From assembly GCF_033807715.1 (NCBI RefSeq), contig NC_084596.1, positions 31,814,879-31,878,878 of the forward strand: DNA of 64,000 bases, read 5' to 3'. Source of the stretch: Cololabis saira (Eukaryota; Chordata; Actinopteri; Beloniformes; Belonidae). Shown piece after piece: positions 1 to 11,336 of this stretch (positions are counted from its first letter, which is position 1; the number at the start of each line of letters is the position of its first letter). The translations under genes and the position numbers were made by a program. The notes beneath the pieces were generated by a model. The model worked only from the letters and a program-made list of their open reading frames with translations. It searched no databases and was not told where the DNA came from.

Positions 1-671
1 TATTTATAACCTAAATATCTCAAATTCGCACACCTTTATTCTCCATTTCTTTAAATATATATTTCCCTCTATAAAATCGTTTTTTAATTCAAGTTCACTG
101 CTCATGATCCGCAGCCAACAGTCTCATTAATAATTGAAAAATCGAAACAATGGGTGTGAAAACGACCATATTTAGTGTAGGCGTGGACTCAAATATATAT
201 CATAAAGGCTCTCTAAAATAGCTGTGATTTTTTTCCCATTCAATAAGAACCACGCCCAAATTCTTTTCGCAGAAGAAAAAAAAAGAAGAAGAAATCTTAA
301 CTATAGAGCTCTGCTATTCGCTTTGCCTCGCCTCTCTGTGACGCCAGTCCACCGTCATCCCAGGGCTATCCACTGCTGCATGCGCTCTCATTTTTAATAA
401 GGGGAGTTCTGTGAACTGTCCCACCGGACATGTACCTCTGTGCAATTTCCATAGCCATTTTCAACACAAGACTTGCGCTTGTGCGTCTTGAAATCGGCAC
501 AAGACAATTTGATACTCTGCTATTTAAAATAGCGCGCCTATTTTGCGCGTAATTACGCAGGGGCTAGAAAGTCAGGTGTCTAGATAACAATATGATTAAA
601 TCAGATAGCAGCAACGTGTGATAGTAAGCTCATAACAATTTAAGCTATAGATGAATAAAGCACAAACGTAC
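1..671. other. adcyap1 first coding intron (partial), no exon recognised
   Basis: This stretch lies downstream (minus strand) of the adcyap1 signal-peptide exon and should be intron. It is AT-rich on the left. I looked on the minus strand for the next PACAP precursor exon, an acidic propeptide segment, and found no convincing open frame with splice sites. The remaining adcyap1 exons are presumably beyond position 1. Confidence 0.6.
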
Positions 672-775
672 CTAATCTTAGGGTAACTTAGTCCGATAGG
701 TGTGCAGAAGACGCTGTAGTGCATTAAGATTCCGTAGATGAGCAAGATTAAAGTCACTTTACTCGAACTGGCCAT
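672..775 (-). CDS. adcyap1: adcyap1 (PACAP precursor), first coding exon, partial gene
   Basis: First coding exon of the pituitary adenylate cyclase-activating polypeptide precursor, a secreted neuropeptide of the glucagon/secretin family that signals through Gs-coupled receptors. Reading starts at the ATG at 775-773, gives 34 codons plus two bases, and begins MASSSKVTLILLIYGILMHY. It is a hydrophobic signal peptide followed by the start of the propeptide, ending near SYPKI. This closely matches the fish PACAP precursor start; mammalian versions share the LLVYGIIMH-like core. An acceptor AG sits at 778-777, one base before the ATG, and a donor GTACGT follows at 671. The exon ends in phase 2. 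Mature PACAP and PACAP-related peptide exons are outside the window, so the paralogue (a or b) is not settled. The neighbouring divergent yes1 gene supports the call, because ADCYAP1 and YES1 are head-to-head neighbours in human too. Confidence 0.88.
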
Positions 776-1152
776 GCTGGAAAATGGAAAACACAGGCAT
801 TAAACGGGGTTAGTTAACTGAAACAACATAATCGTTCTTTCTTTGATCAAATTATCAAGCTGCTCCACTTCTTTATGACTTCAAACTAACTACCTGAATT
901 GAACAAAATGTTCAAACGAGGATAGTGAGCAAAATGTTAATTTTTTTGTCAAAATTATGTTTTTTTAATCATTTTCAGCGTTTGGTAAAAGTTAATCTGC
1001 TGAAAAGACACTGAATCCTCCGAACGGAGCACCAAAGTAATTACAAATGCATACATTTACAGGAATAATAACAACAACAATTCCCTTTACTTTTTTTCGC
1101 TGTCCATTGCATTTTTCAGAGTGTAAAGAGATTGCATGGATGAAGCACGTAC

Positions 1153-1435
1153 CTATAGCAGGAGAAGAGGGAGCTGTGGTGGGAGGAGATCCGGGCGCGG
1201 CTGCAGGGTCTCTGTATGTGTGAGTGTGGATGAGAGAGACACGGTATCTGTCTCCCGGCACTTCTTTCCTGGCTGAAGCGCCTCCGTCGTCTCCTTATGT
1301 TCCCCTCAGTACAGCCTTTCTCACTTTTAGTCACAATTAAGAGGGCTCAACCAGTCGCAGGGTGGGGGGAGCGGACAAAATCTCGGCGGGAAAGTGCGCC
1401 GTATGTTCTTCTACATAGCGCTCCCTCCAAACTTT
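1153..1435 (-). other. adcyap1: Probable adcyap1 5' noncoding exon
   Basis: On the minus strand a good donor (CTATAG followed by GTACGTG) ends at 1153, upstream of the acceptor that opens the adcyap1 coding exon. The upstream edge is a guess: a TATA-like GGATAAAAA lies at about 1470-1461 on the minus strand, which would place a start site near 1435. Fish and mammalian ADCYAP1 genes have noncoding first exons, so the structure is expected, but the exact boundaries rest on motif reading only. Confidence 0.4.
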
Positions 1436-1555
1436 TGTCCTGTGCTGTGAATGCCTTGGATTTTTATCCGTGCATCGCAAGCCTTGCCCCCCCCAGCCCT
1501 CCTCTTCCTCCTCCCCCTCCTCCTCCCTCCACTAAGTCACATTAAGAATGCGATA

Positions 1556-1562
1556 GACGTCA
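1556..1562 (-). promoter_or_regulatory. CRE-like site upstream of adcyap1
   Basis: The minus strand reads TGACGTC, seven of the eight bases of the palindromic cAMP-response element. It lies about 100 bases upstream of the putative TATA-like box. Mammalian ADCYAP1 promoters contain CRE-type elements, so a functional role is plausible, but nothing here proves it. Confidence 0.4.
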
Positions 1563-1755
1563 TCAAGTCTTCATCCCGGAATATAATAGTACAGTTCCTT
1601 CCCCATCGATGCATCCGTCACTCACCCCCCCACCTCCCCTCCTAACGTGGAAGTTTATTTCCAAACTTTTTTTTTTTTTTTTTCCTTATGAGCAGCAACG
1701 TTTATGGAAGTATAAAATCACGAGCGTGCGATGCCACTTATCGGCTCTCCGGGTC

Positions 1756-1763
1756 TCACGTCA
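1756..1763. promoter_or_regulatory. Second CRE-like site upstream of adcyap1
   Basis: TCACGTCA differs from the consensus CRE at one base and is followed two bases later by CCAATT, a CCAAT-box-like sequence. It lies further upstream in the same presumptive adcyap1 control region. A pyrimidine/C-rich tract at about 1480-1540 and a long poly-T at about 1664-1683 lie between this site and the gene. Confidence 0.3.
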
Positions 1764-1799
1764 CCAATTGGCCCAATTACGCAGTAATGATTATGGCTC

Positions 1800-2931
1800 C
1801 GGCTTCCGCCGGCCAAGTTCAAGGCCTCTCGGGAGTCGGAGCTGTCCGGTGCTGAAATCAATCCGCTCAAATTGCGGCTTCTAGACTTTCCAGTCACTGT
1901 GGGTTTTTTTTTATTTTTTATTTTTTTATTTGTTTTGTTTTGTTCTTATTCTTTTGTTATATTTTTACAACCATTTCCAGCAACCTATCCCTTTGATTGT
2001 TGAAATGAAGAGGCCCGTCATCTGATCTGCATTGGTGACGCAGGATTGCCGGTCCATACAGCTATCAGCCACTACCTGGCTTTACCAGCGATTCCTATAT
2101 TTTTTTCCTGTATGTCTGTGCTCAAACGAGGGGAAAAAAGGAATACAAAAGAAATGTCTGATTACTGCAGTCCCATGAGTCAGCGAACTTAATCCGGCCG
2201 ATGATATATTTTTGATCATTTGTTACATTTTACAGCTTAATGGTCGAACCTTCTGGGGAATATGTTTGCTAAATCTGCACTTAAACTTTTGTGTGTCAAA
2301 CTTGGCATTAGTTATGGCATAAAAAGTGTGTCTTAGGTGAATGATACTTTTAATTTGAAGGGTGAAGGGTGTAGCCCTATAAATCTTTATTGGGCGTTAT
2401 TATCTTCACCAGAGGAAAACAGCACATCTTTCCATTCAGCACCGTAAACCACTGAATCGCACCTATAGCTCACCAGCCAATTGAAGTGTTTGCCATTCAG
2501 AGGAGAGATTCACGTCAGTGTTTTGTTTAGGCTGACGCAAGATGACGAACAGAGCCAGTCACTGCCAGAGGGGGCCGATCCTCCACCTCTTCTCACAGGA
2601 CGTGGTTCCTTTGAAGTGCACAACTTAAACACCATATGGGCTCGAGCAGACTACTAATATTAGTCCTTGTGCAGCAGGTGAAGATGCTGCTCGGTAGCCT
2701 GAGCAACAGCGCCATCTTCAGGATATAAATTAAACATGTCGAGTCACTCGGCCGACGTTCATTATCATTAACCACGCGCACAGTGAGGGGGGAAGAAAAA
2801 AGGATGAATGTTCGTGTCAAAGTTTTTCCACAGTGGTAATAGAAATGTCTAAACCATTTGCTCCGAAACTTCAATATAGACTGCACATATGTGACTCAGG
2901 TCATAAATGTGATGACGGCTGAACATACACT
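1800..2931. other. Intergenic, nothing recognised
   Basis: This is single-copy-looking intergenic DNA between the adcyap1 promoter and a hAT MITE. It contains poly-T/TTTTATT low-complexity sequence near 1903-1945 and no open frame that resembles a known protein. Distal enhancers for adcyap1 or yes1 could lie here but cannot be read by eye. Confidence 0.6.
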
Positions 2932-3688
2932 CAGAGGTGGGTAGAGCAGCCAAAAACTGTACTCAAGTAAAAGTACTGTTACTACAGAATAATATGACTC
3001 AAGTAGAAGTAAAAAGTAGCCATCCAAATAATTACTTGAGTAAAAGTAAAAAAGTACTTGGTGAAAAAACTACTCAAGTACTGAGTAACTGCATGTTGAG
3101 TAACGTCTGATTAATTTTTTTAACACAACCACTCAAACAGACAAAAGTACAAAATAATCATCTTCAGGCAAATTAAATCAATAAAAAAATTAAAATTAAT
3201 AAAAAATAACTTAAATTAAATTAAAATAATCTTAAAGTAAATTCAAGTACTTTAATGAATAATAAAATAAATAAAAGAATAACAGAATAAAAAAATAAAT
3301 TAAGCACAAGTAGCACAACATTTCAAGCCTTTGTACTTTTCTTTTTTAACCAGGCAGAACTAGAACAAACATGAACTTATATAAACTCTGTGTGTGTTTG
3401 AATCTGTGTAAATGTGACAAAACATGCAAAAACAAACATTTTTCCCAAAGAATCCCCCAGTGATGTCATGAGATTGACGCGTACGCGGATAAAAGGGATA
3501 AAAGAAAAGTAACAGCTCAACGTAGCCTAATGTAGCGGAGTAAGAGTAACAGTTTCTTCTTCACAAATCTACTCAAGTAAAAGTAAAAAGTATAGTGATT
3601 CAAAACTACTCCTAAAAGTACAAAATTTCCCAAAACTTACTCAAGTAAATGTAACGGAGTAAATGTAACTCGTTACTACCCACCTCTG
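2932..3688. mobile_element. hAT-type non-autonomous element (MITE), 757 bp
   Basis: The ends are perfect 13-bp inverted repeats, CAGAGGTGGGTAG at 2932-2944 and its complement at 3676-3688. They are flanked by an exact 8-bp target duplication, CATACACT, at 2924-2931 and 3689-3696. The subterminal sequence is full of CTCAAGTA/AAAGTAC repeats and the middle is A+T-rich with no coding capacity. An 8-bp target duplication is the hallmark of hAT transposases. The family is very common in teleosts. Near-perfect ends suggest a fairly recent insertion. Confidence 0.9.
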
Positions 3689-3696
3689 CATACACT

Positions 3697-4879
3697 TGGT
3701 GTCCAAAAATTGTAAAAAGCAAACAAGTAATGAACAAACAGGCCAGTTCTTCACATAATTTGTGATAATACAGTCCTTATCTCAATACAATAAAAGGATA
3801 TAAGTTCATACTGTCTTGTGAACTTTTGTCACAATGTTGATCCTGGCTGCTCAGTAACCATCATTTCATTTGAATGCTTTTTAGGGCAGAACAATGAAAT
3901 TGCTTAAAGTAATGGAAATATTTTTCTCATTGTTTACTAAAAAAATGAAGCAATGACATTGCAAAACACCAACAGTTTATAAGCCACCAACCTTAACGCA
4001 AGTTTCAAGTAAAATAATGGTGACCAGAAATACAAACTGAATGCAATAATTTACAAATTATCTGTAGTTCATTGAAAATAGCACAAATTAAATGATAAAA
4101 CAGAGAAATGTTTGAAAATAAATGTCAGCTTGCCCTCAATTTGACACTAGTAATTGGATACTTGTTGAGAAGGAAGTATTGTGGTTTCTTCGTTTGCTCT
4201 CTCTCTCTCTCTGTCGGTCTCTGTTCGAATAGTGTGAAGGAAGGATGGAAAAAGACTGCTCCAACACCAACTTTTAAATGTATGAAAAGGGTTTATTACA
4301 ATAAAAGAAAACATAAAACAGACTGCAGAATCTGGGACCTTTCTGAGCCAATTGTGAAAAAATCAATGAACAAAGACAGTAAAATGTTTAGAGGGTGAGG
4401 CTGAAACCCTTCAGCAGCTGTTAGCCATAAAAGACCTTGCCAGGTCTACTACTAGTAAACTCAAGTTGTAATCTAAGGTGTATCTTTATTGTCTAAAAAA
4501 AATGTAAAGGAGAAAAAATGTCCTTAATTTCCCATAGAGGAAACCATTCACTCTAAGTTCTTCATTTGTTTAACAAGAGTTCAGACACCAGTATGAAGAT
4601 GAATTGATCACTCTGTCAAAGGCTGTGTAGGCAAGTAAGACCCCAACTCATAAAAGAGATGAAATGCTATGTAAAATGTAAAAGTAAATACAAATTGTAA
4701 TCCATTATTTTTGCAAGTCTCATGAAAGCCTTATTTTATTGATAAGATAACCTATAACATATACAAATTAAAATTAGACATATAACTATTTTAGTTAAAA
4801 CTATTTTAATGAAATTAAAGGCTAATTTTGAGTTTGATGTTTCCTGTGCCATCATAAAAGCAATGCAAAGAAGAATCCA
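3697..4879. other. Intergenic, AT-rich
   Basis: No gene is recognised. A short (CT)n microsatellite lies at 4197-4212. Short open frames around 4108-4398 contain low-complexity translations and do not resemble any family I know. Confidence 0.5.
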
Positions 4880-5330
4880 CAAGTGAACATAGTCCAGAAT
4901 TGCTGCTATCTTCTATGGGCCAAAGCTCATTTCAAATGGACTGAGACAAAATGGAAAGCTGTCCTGTGGTCAGACAAAATGAAATCTGAAAATGTTTCTG
5001 GAAACCACAGATGCCACAGCCATGGCTCGCTCAGTTCAAAATCCTTTATCTTTGATTCTAGGAGGGTGCATTAGTGCCTATTGGGTCACATGCACATCTG
5101 AAAGAGAAACACAGTATGTATTGATTTTAAAGCAAAATATGCTCCCCTCCAGATGTCTTTTTTAGGGAAGGCCTTACATCTTTCAGCAAGACAATTCTAG
5201 ACAATTCTAGAATGAAAAACCTCCCCTCCCAAAACTCCAGCAACTATCCCCTTGGCTCCAAAATGTATATGGAACACAAAGGCGAAACCCATCCTGTGGA
5301 CATGTGATACAAAATCTGATTTATTCTTTT
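4880..5330 (+). mobile_element. Tc1-like transposase relic
   Basis: This is a decayed stretch of a Tc1/mariner-superfamily transposon in plus orientation. The translation around 4917-5000 reads WAKAHFKWTETKWKAVLWSD, the segment just before the second catalytic aspartate of Tc1 transposases (typically RL-FAK-H---T---W--VLWSDE). Further on (about 5100-5260) the DNA still matches the downstream part: the stretch around CTCCAGATGTC and AGGGAAGGCCTTACATCTTTC, then a CAGCAAGACAATT run, is typical of these elements. Frames are broken by many substitutions and indels. Terminal repeats are not found, so it is a fragment. Confidence 0.75.
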
Positions 5331-8300
5331 TGGAAACCCTAACCTAGAGTGGGAGAGGGACGGTCCAGCTTGTTATCAGGACACAGCTAATAAGGTCAGA
5401 ATACAGTTACTATTAATTATTGCAACATGGTGATACATTTGCCATTCTCGTTCATTTTCAAGAAAGTAATGCATTTCTGTTTCAGTCTTGAACGTTTGTA
5501 TTTGACCAATTTTCAATTGTGTACAAAGTTCAATTAATTTGGAATTTCTAGTATCTTGTTTTACTCCAGCAACACTGTGTGCATCAACTGTTTTGGAAAC
5601 GGTCACTGACGGGCCAAGTTCTACTGTTCAGTTCTACTGAAGAAGACTGAAACACAATCAAAAGCTCTGAAACCAGAGAGTTAAAGAGAAGAGGTGTTAT
5701 GAGCCTTTGATTTAAGAAAATTAGATGCTCCTTTCCCTGTGTTTGCCTGTTTGGAATTGCATGTGCATTATTTAAGTTGGTGACATTGTTTAAGCAGTTC
5801 AATCAGTCAGCAGCGGTCAACAAGTTTCCTCAAAAACACAAACATGTCTCTGTATTAAGTCTCAACATATGAGCTGAATCTGCAGAGATTCAGCTTGTGT
5901 CTCTGTAGATCTTTTACTTGTAGACTTTTTTTTTTATATATTCAACAATTTAATTTAATATATTTTAACCAGTCTCCTGCATTTGTCAAAACTGGAAAAC
6001 AAGTAATTTACTGGTAACAGGGTATCTATGCCAGTGTTGCTGTCACAAGAACTGTTGGGATTGGGTCTGAGTCCAACCTGTTTACGTGAAAGCAGCCTAG
6101 TTCACTCTTTGGGTTAGGGCTATTTTATAAATATGTTATTACGATGATAATAATGATGTCATATCTTTCTTTAAGCAATCACACGTCTTGAGGTTGTGCT
6201 ATATCTTGAACCTGGTGAAAACTGGGATAAGCTCCAGTTGAGATTTGAGACAAATTCATTTTTCTTCCTTTGATAACTTTTGTGCATCTGGTGCTGCCAC
6301 CACACAGCATTTATTACAGGCCATACTCCAGTCTGCTCCTGAGGTTGGATCAAGCACCAAAATCCCACAATCACATTCTACATGCTATCCGGGTTAGGGT
6401 TACAGTTAGGGTTAGATTACTGCATTCACTTGGATTTCCCAGAAAACTGGTACATTTAAACATAACATGTTTTTTCAGACGTGTCACCAGTTCAGCAATT
6501 GTGTAAAATTTTTGGCATTAATAGCCAACCTTTTACGATATGTGACATCAGTGATGAGTAACATCTATTGATGTATATAAAACGCTAGTATATAAAAGTA
6601 GTAAGGTGAACTCCTTTTTAAATGTTAAACCTCGACATGACCAACTGAAGCAACTCCAGGTCATGAATTTACACTGCAGACATAAGATATGATGGGGATA
6701 ACTTCACTTATCATTCTTCCTTCTCCAACACCCGCATTACTCTGGACCATCAGTCTGTGCTCATCCAACCACATGACCTTTTAACATTTATCTAAGGTCC
6801 AATCTTCATGCTCGGTTTCCCCCAGTGTGCAATTATGTCATCTTTGGGTTAAAACTTCTTCCAAATTTGATGGAATCAGAGAGCTCCTGAGCTCTTGAGT
6901 TAAGAAACATGCAATACTATGGTTTGTGTGTTCACATGGACCTTTGACCACTAAAATCAAATCAGTTGTTCATCACTGCAGATGAGGAGAACTCGTGGAT
7001 TAATCTGGGGGGGAAAAAATCTAAATCTGTGATTCAAAAAAAAAAAATCTATATATAAACATTAAGCACGCACTGAAGAATATGACATGGAAATGAGCCA
7101 CAGTCCTGTCGTGAGACTTTCTTCATGTCCCTGAGTGGCAGCTTGCAGGAGCAGTAGGGTGCAGGGGTTAGGGTTTGCCCCAGAGGTCCACAGCACCCGT
7201 TCCAAGCCATCCAAAGGGCAGCAGAGATCTTTGTACAATTTAATGGCTCCATTGTGGGAATGACTGCAGGTTTCCTCACAGTGGGAGTGGTGGAGCCTGC
7301 TGGGCTTGGCTTTGAAAAAAAAGTGACTAAGGATTATATTCTGTCTAGTTGATCTGACAGTTTAAAATGCAGTATTTCTTAGGTGGCTGCTTATTAACAG
7401 ATGAAGTAACCTGCTGAACTCCAGTTCTGTGTTAATGCATGCACCACAGTGGACCATAGTTGGGTAGTTTTACTTGAAAGCCTCAGCTAATCTTTTCAAA
7501 GGCTGACATTTTGTTCCAAAACCATCAATAAAAAGTCACTGTGGTAAACTGTGTCGTTGACATTCGCTTCACCAAGTATGTTTGTGGTCTGTTTGGTATC
7601 AAAGATAATTTATCTAGTCACGTGGCTCAAATAGGTGAATCTCATTTCAGGAGATTCTCCCACTAGAGGGCGACAAAGTTCATGTGTCAGGATGCATCCG
7701 GGATGCATAACACGCTGATAGGAGTCATGTCATGATCTTGGGATGGGTGGTAGGGACACCCTGGACACGTGACCTGACTCAGGGAAAACATGTTCACATA
7801 ACAGGAAGAACCCAGTCTAGAACTTCGTAGAAACAATGTCCCAATCAGTCAAACATTCAGCTCCTCAACTCAAAAATCACCATTATTAATATAGATTTGA
7901 TATGTTACCAAAATCAAGAAAACAATGGGTTAGCATGAACATTGCAAAGATTTAAAAAAAAAGTGATTCTTACATTTATTTTAACAGCCATTTCTTTGCA
8001 GACAGTATGATACCAAGATGTTTTATGTTTGATCATCATTCATCCATGGCTGATATAATCACAATCAAGTGACCACTGTGTGAAAACTTTGTTGAGGACT
8101 AATACAGTGTTACATTCACAAATGACACTTAAAATGTTACTTTAACTATTTTATAAACAGTTGAGAACATCAGTCTCAATGACATCAACTTGTGCATCTG
8201 ACAAACTGTTTCCGACAGTTTTGTCTTTGTCAATGAAATGATTTTTCCCTGGATGCTGGAATTTGCACAACAACATGGGGCACTTGATTAAATTACATAT

Positions 8301-8700
8301 GGATAAGGATGGAGAAGAATTTGAACTTTTTTAAAGCAGGGGTTGAAGTTCAGCAATACAGAAGTGAGTGGTCCATACATCCATTTAGAAGATCAGAAGA
8401 ACAAACCAAAATATTAGAATAACCAATCCAATGTTGCCACAAACCTGCCAAGAAAAGGCAGAGCACCCAAAAGTCATGGACCGGATAAGAAAAGCACATA
8501 TCATAGAGGTAGCGAATCGGTAAAAAGATAACCATGAAGGAGCTGTAGAGCTCCCTGGCAGAGACTGGAGAGAGAAAAACAAGATATATTCCAAGCACAG
8601 AGCGCAAAAATATGGAGATTCCCTACACAATCCACAACAAAGTGGGTTTTTGGCTGATCCCCCTGAGGAAGTCATCCCCACAATAAGGCAATATAAAAAA
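5331..8700. other. Intergenic, possible degraded repeats only
   Basis: No gene is supported. Around 6690-6830, wording such as CATCCAACCACATGACCTTT recalls degraded Tc1-type transposons in antisense, but too little is left for a firm call. Repeated GGGTTAGGGTTA-like strings (about 6390-6415) are interstitial TTAGGG-like sequence of three or fewer degenerate units. The longest open frame here (minus strand, 8385-8822) is mostly unlike any family and overlaps the tubulin relic at its start. Confidence 0.4.
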
Positions 8701-8711
8701 TAAATATCTAC

Positions 8712-8838
8712 CTTAACATCAGGTTGAATGATGCTAGTTGCCACCAAGACTTGGCTAAAAGGTCGAGATCCTATAGAGTCCATGGTACCTGGCTCTAGAT
8801 CCACCATTACTGCACTTGACATAGTGTATATTTACCAC
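8712..8838 (-). pseudogene. Beta-tubulin exon relic
   Basis: The minus strand contains GGTGGTAAATAT, then a few disrupted bases, then a frame reading AVMVDLEPGTMDSIGSRPF. Beta-tubulins have GGKYVPRA(I/V)LVDLEPGTMDSVRSGPF at residues 56-81, the start of their third exon. The ten-residue run VDLEPGTMDS is exact and highly specific. A shift of about five bases separates the GGKY part from the rest. After SRPF the match fades (SQVLVATSI in place of GQIFRPDNF). An AG lies just before the GGTGG start and a GTAGAT follows the end, as if one exon with its splice sites was copied. No other tubulin exon is seen nearby, so this looks like a lone decayed exon rather than a gene. Confidence 0.55.
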
Positions 8839-9192
8839 CTTTGAAATAAAAACAGGCTGTACCAGGATGCCTAAGTTGAGGGGTAGGAAGAGTTTGAGGA
8901 GGATCTGCGTTGCATGTAAACAATCTTTTCTCTCGCTTCTTTTCAATGTTATTATTCTTGTATTTTCATATTGCATTCACGAATATATTGTTTTTTATTT
9001 CTACTTTTTTCATGAACTTTCCACACATTCTTGCCATGGGTTCTTTTTTCACTTTACATAAACAAACAACACCGTCCAAAGTGAAACTCATACATTTGAA
9101 AATTCGGTGACTGCTCAATAAAAAAAGGGCAAATTCGTGTCAAATGATAAATTGTTTAACGTAACCAAAGTTAATGCTCATATCCATTAAGC

Positions 9193-9416
9193 CAGTGTTT
9201 CTCAATCCTGGTCCTCGAGTACCACTGTCCTGCATGTTTTAGATGCTACTCTGCTTCAGCACACCGTGATAAAAGTACGTGTATCATCAACAGAGCTGTG
9301 CAGACCTTGGTGACAAGCTAATGAGGACCTTTAATTAGAATCAGGTGTGTTGGTGCAGGGAAACATCTAAAACATGCAGGACAGTGGTACTCGAGGACCA
9401 GGATTGAGAAGCACTG
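9193..9416. mobile_element. hAT-type MITE, 224 bp, long terminal inverted repeats
   Basis: Long inverted repeats of more than 50 bp form the ends. They begin CAGTGTTTCTCAATCCTGG at 9193 and end with the near-complement at 9416. An exact 8-bp target duplication CATTAAGC occurs at 9185-9192 and 9417-9424. There is no coding capacity. Length, CAGTG termini and target duplication fit a non-autonomous hAT element. Confidence 0.9.
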
Positions 9417-9424
9417 CATTAAGC

Positions 9425-10949
9425 CATTTATAAACTAGAGGGCGCCAAACACCTTCACATAGGCCTATTAAGAATGAAGTGCAAGGGTTAAAGAGCATGA
9501 CACATTGTTTCTGTTTAGTTTGGTGCCCCGGCTGGACTCAGAAGCATCCGATAGTTACTGGGTTGCGTCCATTAAACATAAATAACTTTGATGATTTAGT
9601 TGGGATGTAGGCTTTTATGGTCCTCCATAGACTTTCACCCGGTGTGAATGAGAGGCAGAAAAGTCGGCCATATTGGCACGCGGGAAACCCTGAGACGGTG
9701 TGAGCTTCAAGTGCAGTCGGAAATTATGCCACTTCACGACGCTAACAGACACAAAAGTCAAGACAAAAGCAAACAAACTGCATGCAGTCTCCCACATCCA
9801 ATTCAAATTTGTATTTATGAATTGTTCTTTAGTTATCTTGTAAATTGATGATTGGATATCAAAAAGTCATTGACGATTGGATACCCAGTAGGACTCCTAT
9901 CATTCCCCATTCTACCATATTGAACTTGCCTACATTTTTAGACAAAGTAATTTTTTTTTCAACTGGTTATTTGATCATGAAAATACTACACTCTTTCGCT
10001 ATTTTTTGACAAGATATCACTTCTATTCTTTTTTTTTAAATATTACTTTTTCTTTTTTAGTGTGACTATTTTCTGAGAAGGCTATGTCTAGGTTTTGAAT
10101 TGAACTGTTGGTGAAACAGAACGTTTTCATTTAAGAATAAAAAGTTCAATGAAGGGACACCTCACCGACCCACCCGTTTGCCTTCACCTTTCCTGGCTTG
10201 GTGAATTGTTTCTGCCTCTTTTTTTGTGAGTGAAACGATTTTTTTAACTATTTGACGAACCTGAATTGAATTAGATGCATATTTTTGAATGCCATGAACA
10301 CATGGAAAACAAATTATTATCCAGCAATTCACTTTAATACAAAATAACAAAATTAACTGAATACATTATCTTTCTTAAACAGAAACCTGCTTCACTTAAA
10401 ATTGTATAAATTAATATAAAACAATAGAAAGACAGCAGAACATCCATTCTGTAATAGTGCAATAACAAAAGTGCAAACAGAAAGTCTGTAGAAAACGTGT
10501 AAACATATTTGTGCCTCAAAGGCCATGGCTGTAGGCTACAGTTGTAGTAAAAAAAAAAAAAATAAAATAAAAAAAAATATGTATGAACTCAACAGCTCAA
10601 TGCCATTTTCCATTGGCATTTTATGACTATTTTTTGACTCTCACAGTAATACGGGACAAAGTGCGTCCCTTTTCAGCTCAATTTACTTTAGTTTATAAAT
10701 ACAATTCCGTTTTTCAAGGGACGGTTGGCAACCCTATTCACAGCATTGTATCACCTGCTGAACAATGTGTTTTTGAATGTATGTTTTGTAAAACTAAACA
10801 GCTGGATCATATTTATGAGAGGTATGAGGGGTTTTGCTAACGTCAAGAAATCAAAGATTTTCAGTGATTTTCAGAAGAGGCCAATGTTCCGAGTCCAATC
10901 TGTGTACGTGAACTCAGCATAATTCCTTCGGCCTCGTCGGCTGCGGCCG
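9425..10949. other. Intergenic upstream of yes1
   Basis: AT-rich sequence with a poly-A tract near 10549-10577. The last few hundred bases before the yes1 noncoding exon are probably its promoter. No TATA box is obvious, and sequence becomes GC-rich from about 10929 (GGCCTCGTCGGCTGCGGCCG), as expected for a broadly expressed kinase gene. Confidence 0.4.
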
Positions 10950-11336
10950 CTCCGGCTATTGTTGTGCGTCTCTCAGTCAGTCCTGGTCTAGCAGCAAACG
11001 GGGATTTTTGATGCGTTAATGTAATGATCTGCGGTTCCGCTGCCACATTAAACGGTGTTTGGGAGCGGGTCTTGCGTCCTCGCTACAAAGGAGTAGAAAG
11101 AAGCCTTATGAAAGACTTTGTGCTGCAGGAATAGTTAATCGGTATGGGACAGACGGAGCACTGAGATTACACGTTCGAGACTGCTTCTTTTTTTCGTGTA
11201 TTTCCACTTATTTCCAATTCTCTACTGGGAATAAAAACGTGGTGCTGGGAATTTAAAAAAAAGCAAGCAAACAAACAACGACAACAACACAGGACGTATG
11301 TAGCCGAGGAAAAACTCTGCCGAGGTTGCTTTTAAG
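10950..11336 (+). other. yes1: yes1 noncoding first exon (5' UTR), left edge approximate
   Basis: A GC-richer block ends in a consensus donor, TTTTAAG followed by GTAAGAAA at 11337. The next usable acceptor in phase with the gene is the one at 22910-22911, eight bases before the yes1 ATG. Src-family genes have noncoding first exons, so this block is the best candidate for the yes1 transcription start region. The left boundary is inferred from base composition only. Confidence 0.5.

Noticed and set aside
6380..6420. Interstitial telomere-like GGGTTAGGGTTA
   Set aside because: Only about three degenerate units; too short to call an interstitial telomeric repeat.
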